DNA of 64,000 nucleotides from Athripsodes cinereus (Eukaryota; Arthropoda; Insecta; Trichoptera; Leptoceridae). Within the stretch, counting starts at the first letter, position 1. Each line of letters begins with the position of its first letter. The stretch is taken from positions 4,340,001-4,404,000 of the forward strand of contig OX388322.1 in assembly GCA_947579605.1 (NCBI GenBank). Direction: 5' to 3'. Below are positions 63,310 to 64,000 of the stretch, one piece after another. The notes below the pieces were generated by a model. It was not told where the DNA came from, ran no database searches, and saw nothing but the letters and a program-made list of their open reading frames with translations. The translations under genes and the position numbers were made by a program.

Positions 63310-64000
63310 AGTCAACAAATACAAACATACACGATAATCAGAAATCAAAAGTCAAATATAAAATAATTAAGTTATATAAAGAGTAATAAGTTATATAAAG
63401 CCAAAAAAGCAGTCAAAAATAAAATAATGCGAAACAGAAGTAAATATAGAGTACCTAATTAATTAATATCAAGTCAAAAAATAAGATAATATTAAACAGA
63501 AGTCGATGGGAAACAATAGGTCTACGGCAAATAAATTATTTATGTCAATGCAAACAAGCATGAATATGTCAAGGAGGAAAATAACAATTTCGAACAAACA
63601 AACAAAAAAAAACTTAATGCTTTTAGGAAAATTAGAATGTTAACAGATGAGAAAATAAAGTGCAATATAAATAGGTACGAATTAAATTATTACAAAATAG
63701 AATGGAATGAGAAATTCAATAGAAAGTCAATAACAAAGTCAATTCAAATTCAAGAGGAAAGTCAATAAAATTTAATAAAATAAAATTGTCAAAGTGTATA
63801 TACAATACATTGATTAATAAAATACATAATGTGTAAAAAACGCAATTTGAATTCAATTTATGCATGACAAATAAATATACAGAGAAGTAACGTCTTCCAA
63901 TATAATGAGGTATGGATCGCACATTGGATCGTTCTATCCAACGATCCAATGTGCTCAATGTCAGTTTACAATTGAGAAAAATAATTGATTACGTCATAAT
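63310..64000. other. A-rich sequence, nothing recognised
   Basis: Repeated AAGTCAA/AGAAATC-type words suggest the continuation of the LINE whose 3' end is R7 at 63235-63305 (minus), since it lies on its 5' side. A short inverted pair (CACATTGGATCGTT, AACGATCCAATGTG) lies at 63919-63952. Confidence 0.35.

Overview
This is a window of AT-rich animal nuclear DNA, most likely from an insect. The signs are A+T-rich spacers, R1-, R2/R4-, CR1/Jockey- and RTE-like reverse transcriptase remnants, several tRNA-derived SINE families, and tetranucleotide tails such as (AAAT)n and (ATGT)n. The order cannot be fixed from sequence alone. The general style would fit Lepidoptera or Hemiptera. No intact host gene, rRNA or functional tRNA gene was recognised. 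All recognisable coding sequence belongs to transposable elements, and nearly all of it is 5'-truncated or broken.

Layout: 1-6 kb holds a double foldback repeat, non-LTR RT tails and one MITE. 6-16 kb holds a hAT MITE with a perfect 8-bp target duplication, an R2/R4-like endonuclease fragment at 11.5-12.1 kb, and a 1-kb inverted-repeat element at 13.35-14.33 kb with a hammerhead-ribozyme-like motif in each arm. 17.76-19.98 kb is the largest coding remnant, a non-LTR element with the end of an endonuclease domain and a 672-codon RT; a 5'-truncated sibling lies at 22.78 kb. 23-33 kb carries a second hammerhead-like motif, SINEs, and several copies of one RT tail family, one interrupted by a SINE. 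33-47 kb is sparse, with hAT elements, a 222-bp tandem duplication, and an inverted-repeat element whose CRE-like palindromes face each other. 47-56 kb has SINEs, a MITE inside an RT gene, a 727-bp solo LTR inside an older repeat, and a perfect 26-bp hairpin. 57.96-60.15 kb is a pogo/Tigger-like DNA transposon containing an R1-like retrotransposon and a hAT MITE. 60-64 kb has more SINEs and RT tails.

How the parts relate: the autonomous LINEs are represented mainly by their last 50-200 codons, as expected from 5' truncation during target-primed reverse transcription. The SINEs would depend on such LINEs, and the MITEs on hAT and other transposases encoded elsewhere. Nested insertions give relative ages: SINE in RT tail, MITE in RT tail, LTR in old repeat, LINE and hAT MITE in pogo. 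The most unusual features are the hammerhead-like motifs with palindromic stem III, which resemble those of Penelope-like elements and retrozymes, and several near-perfect short-loop hairpins that look like templated inverted duplications.
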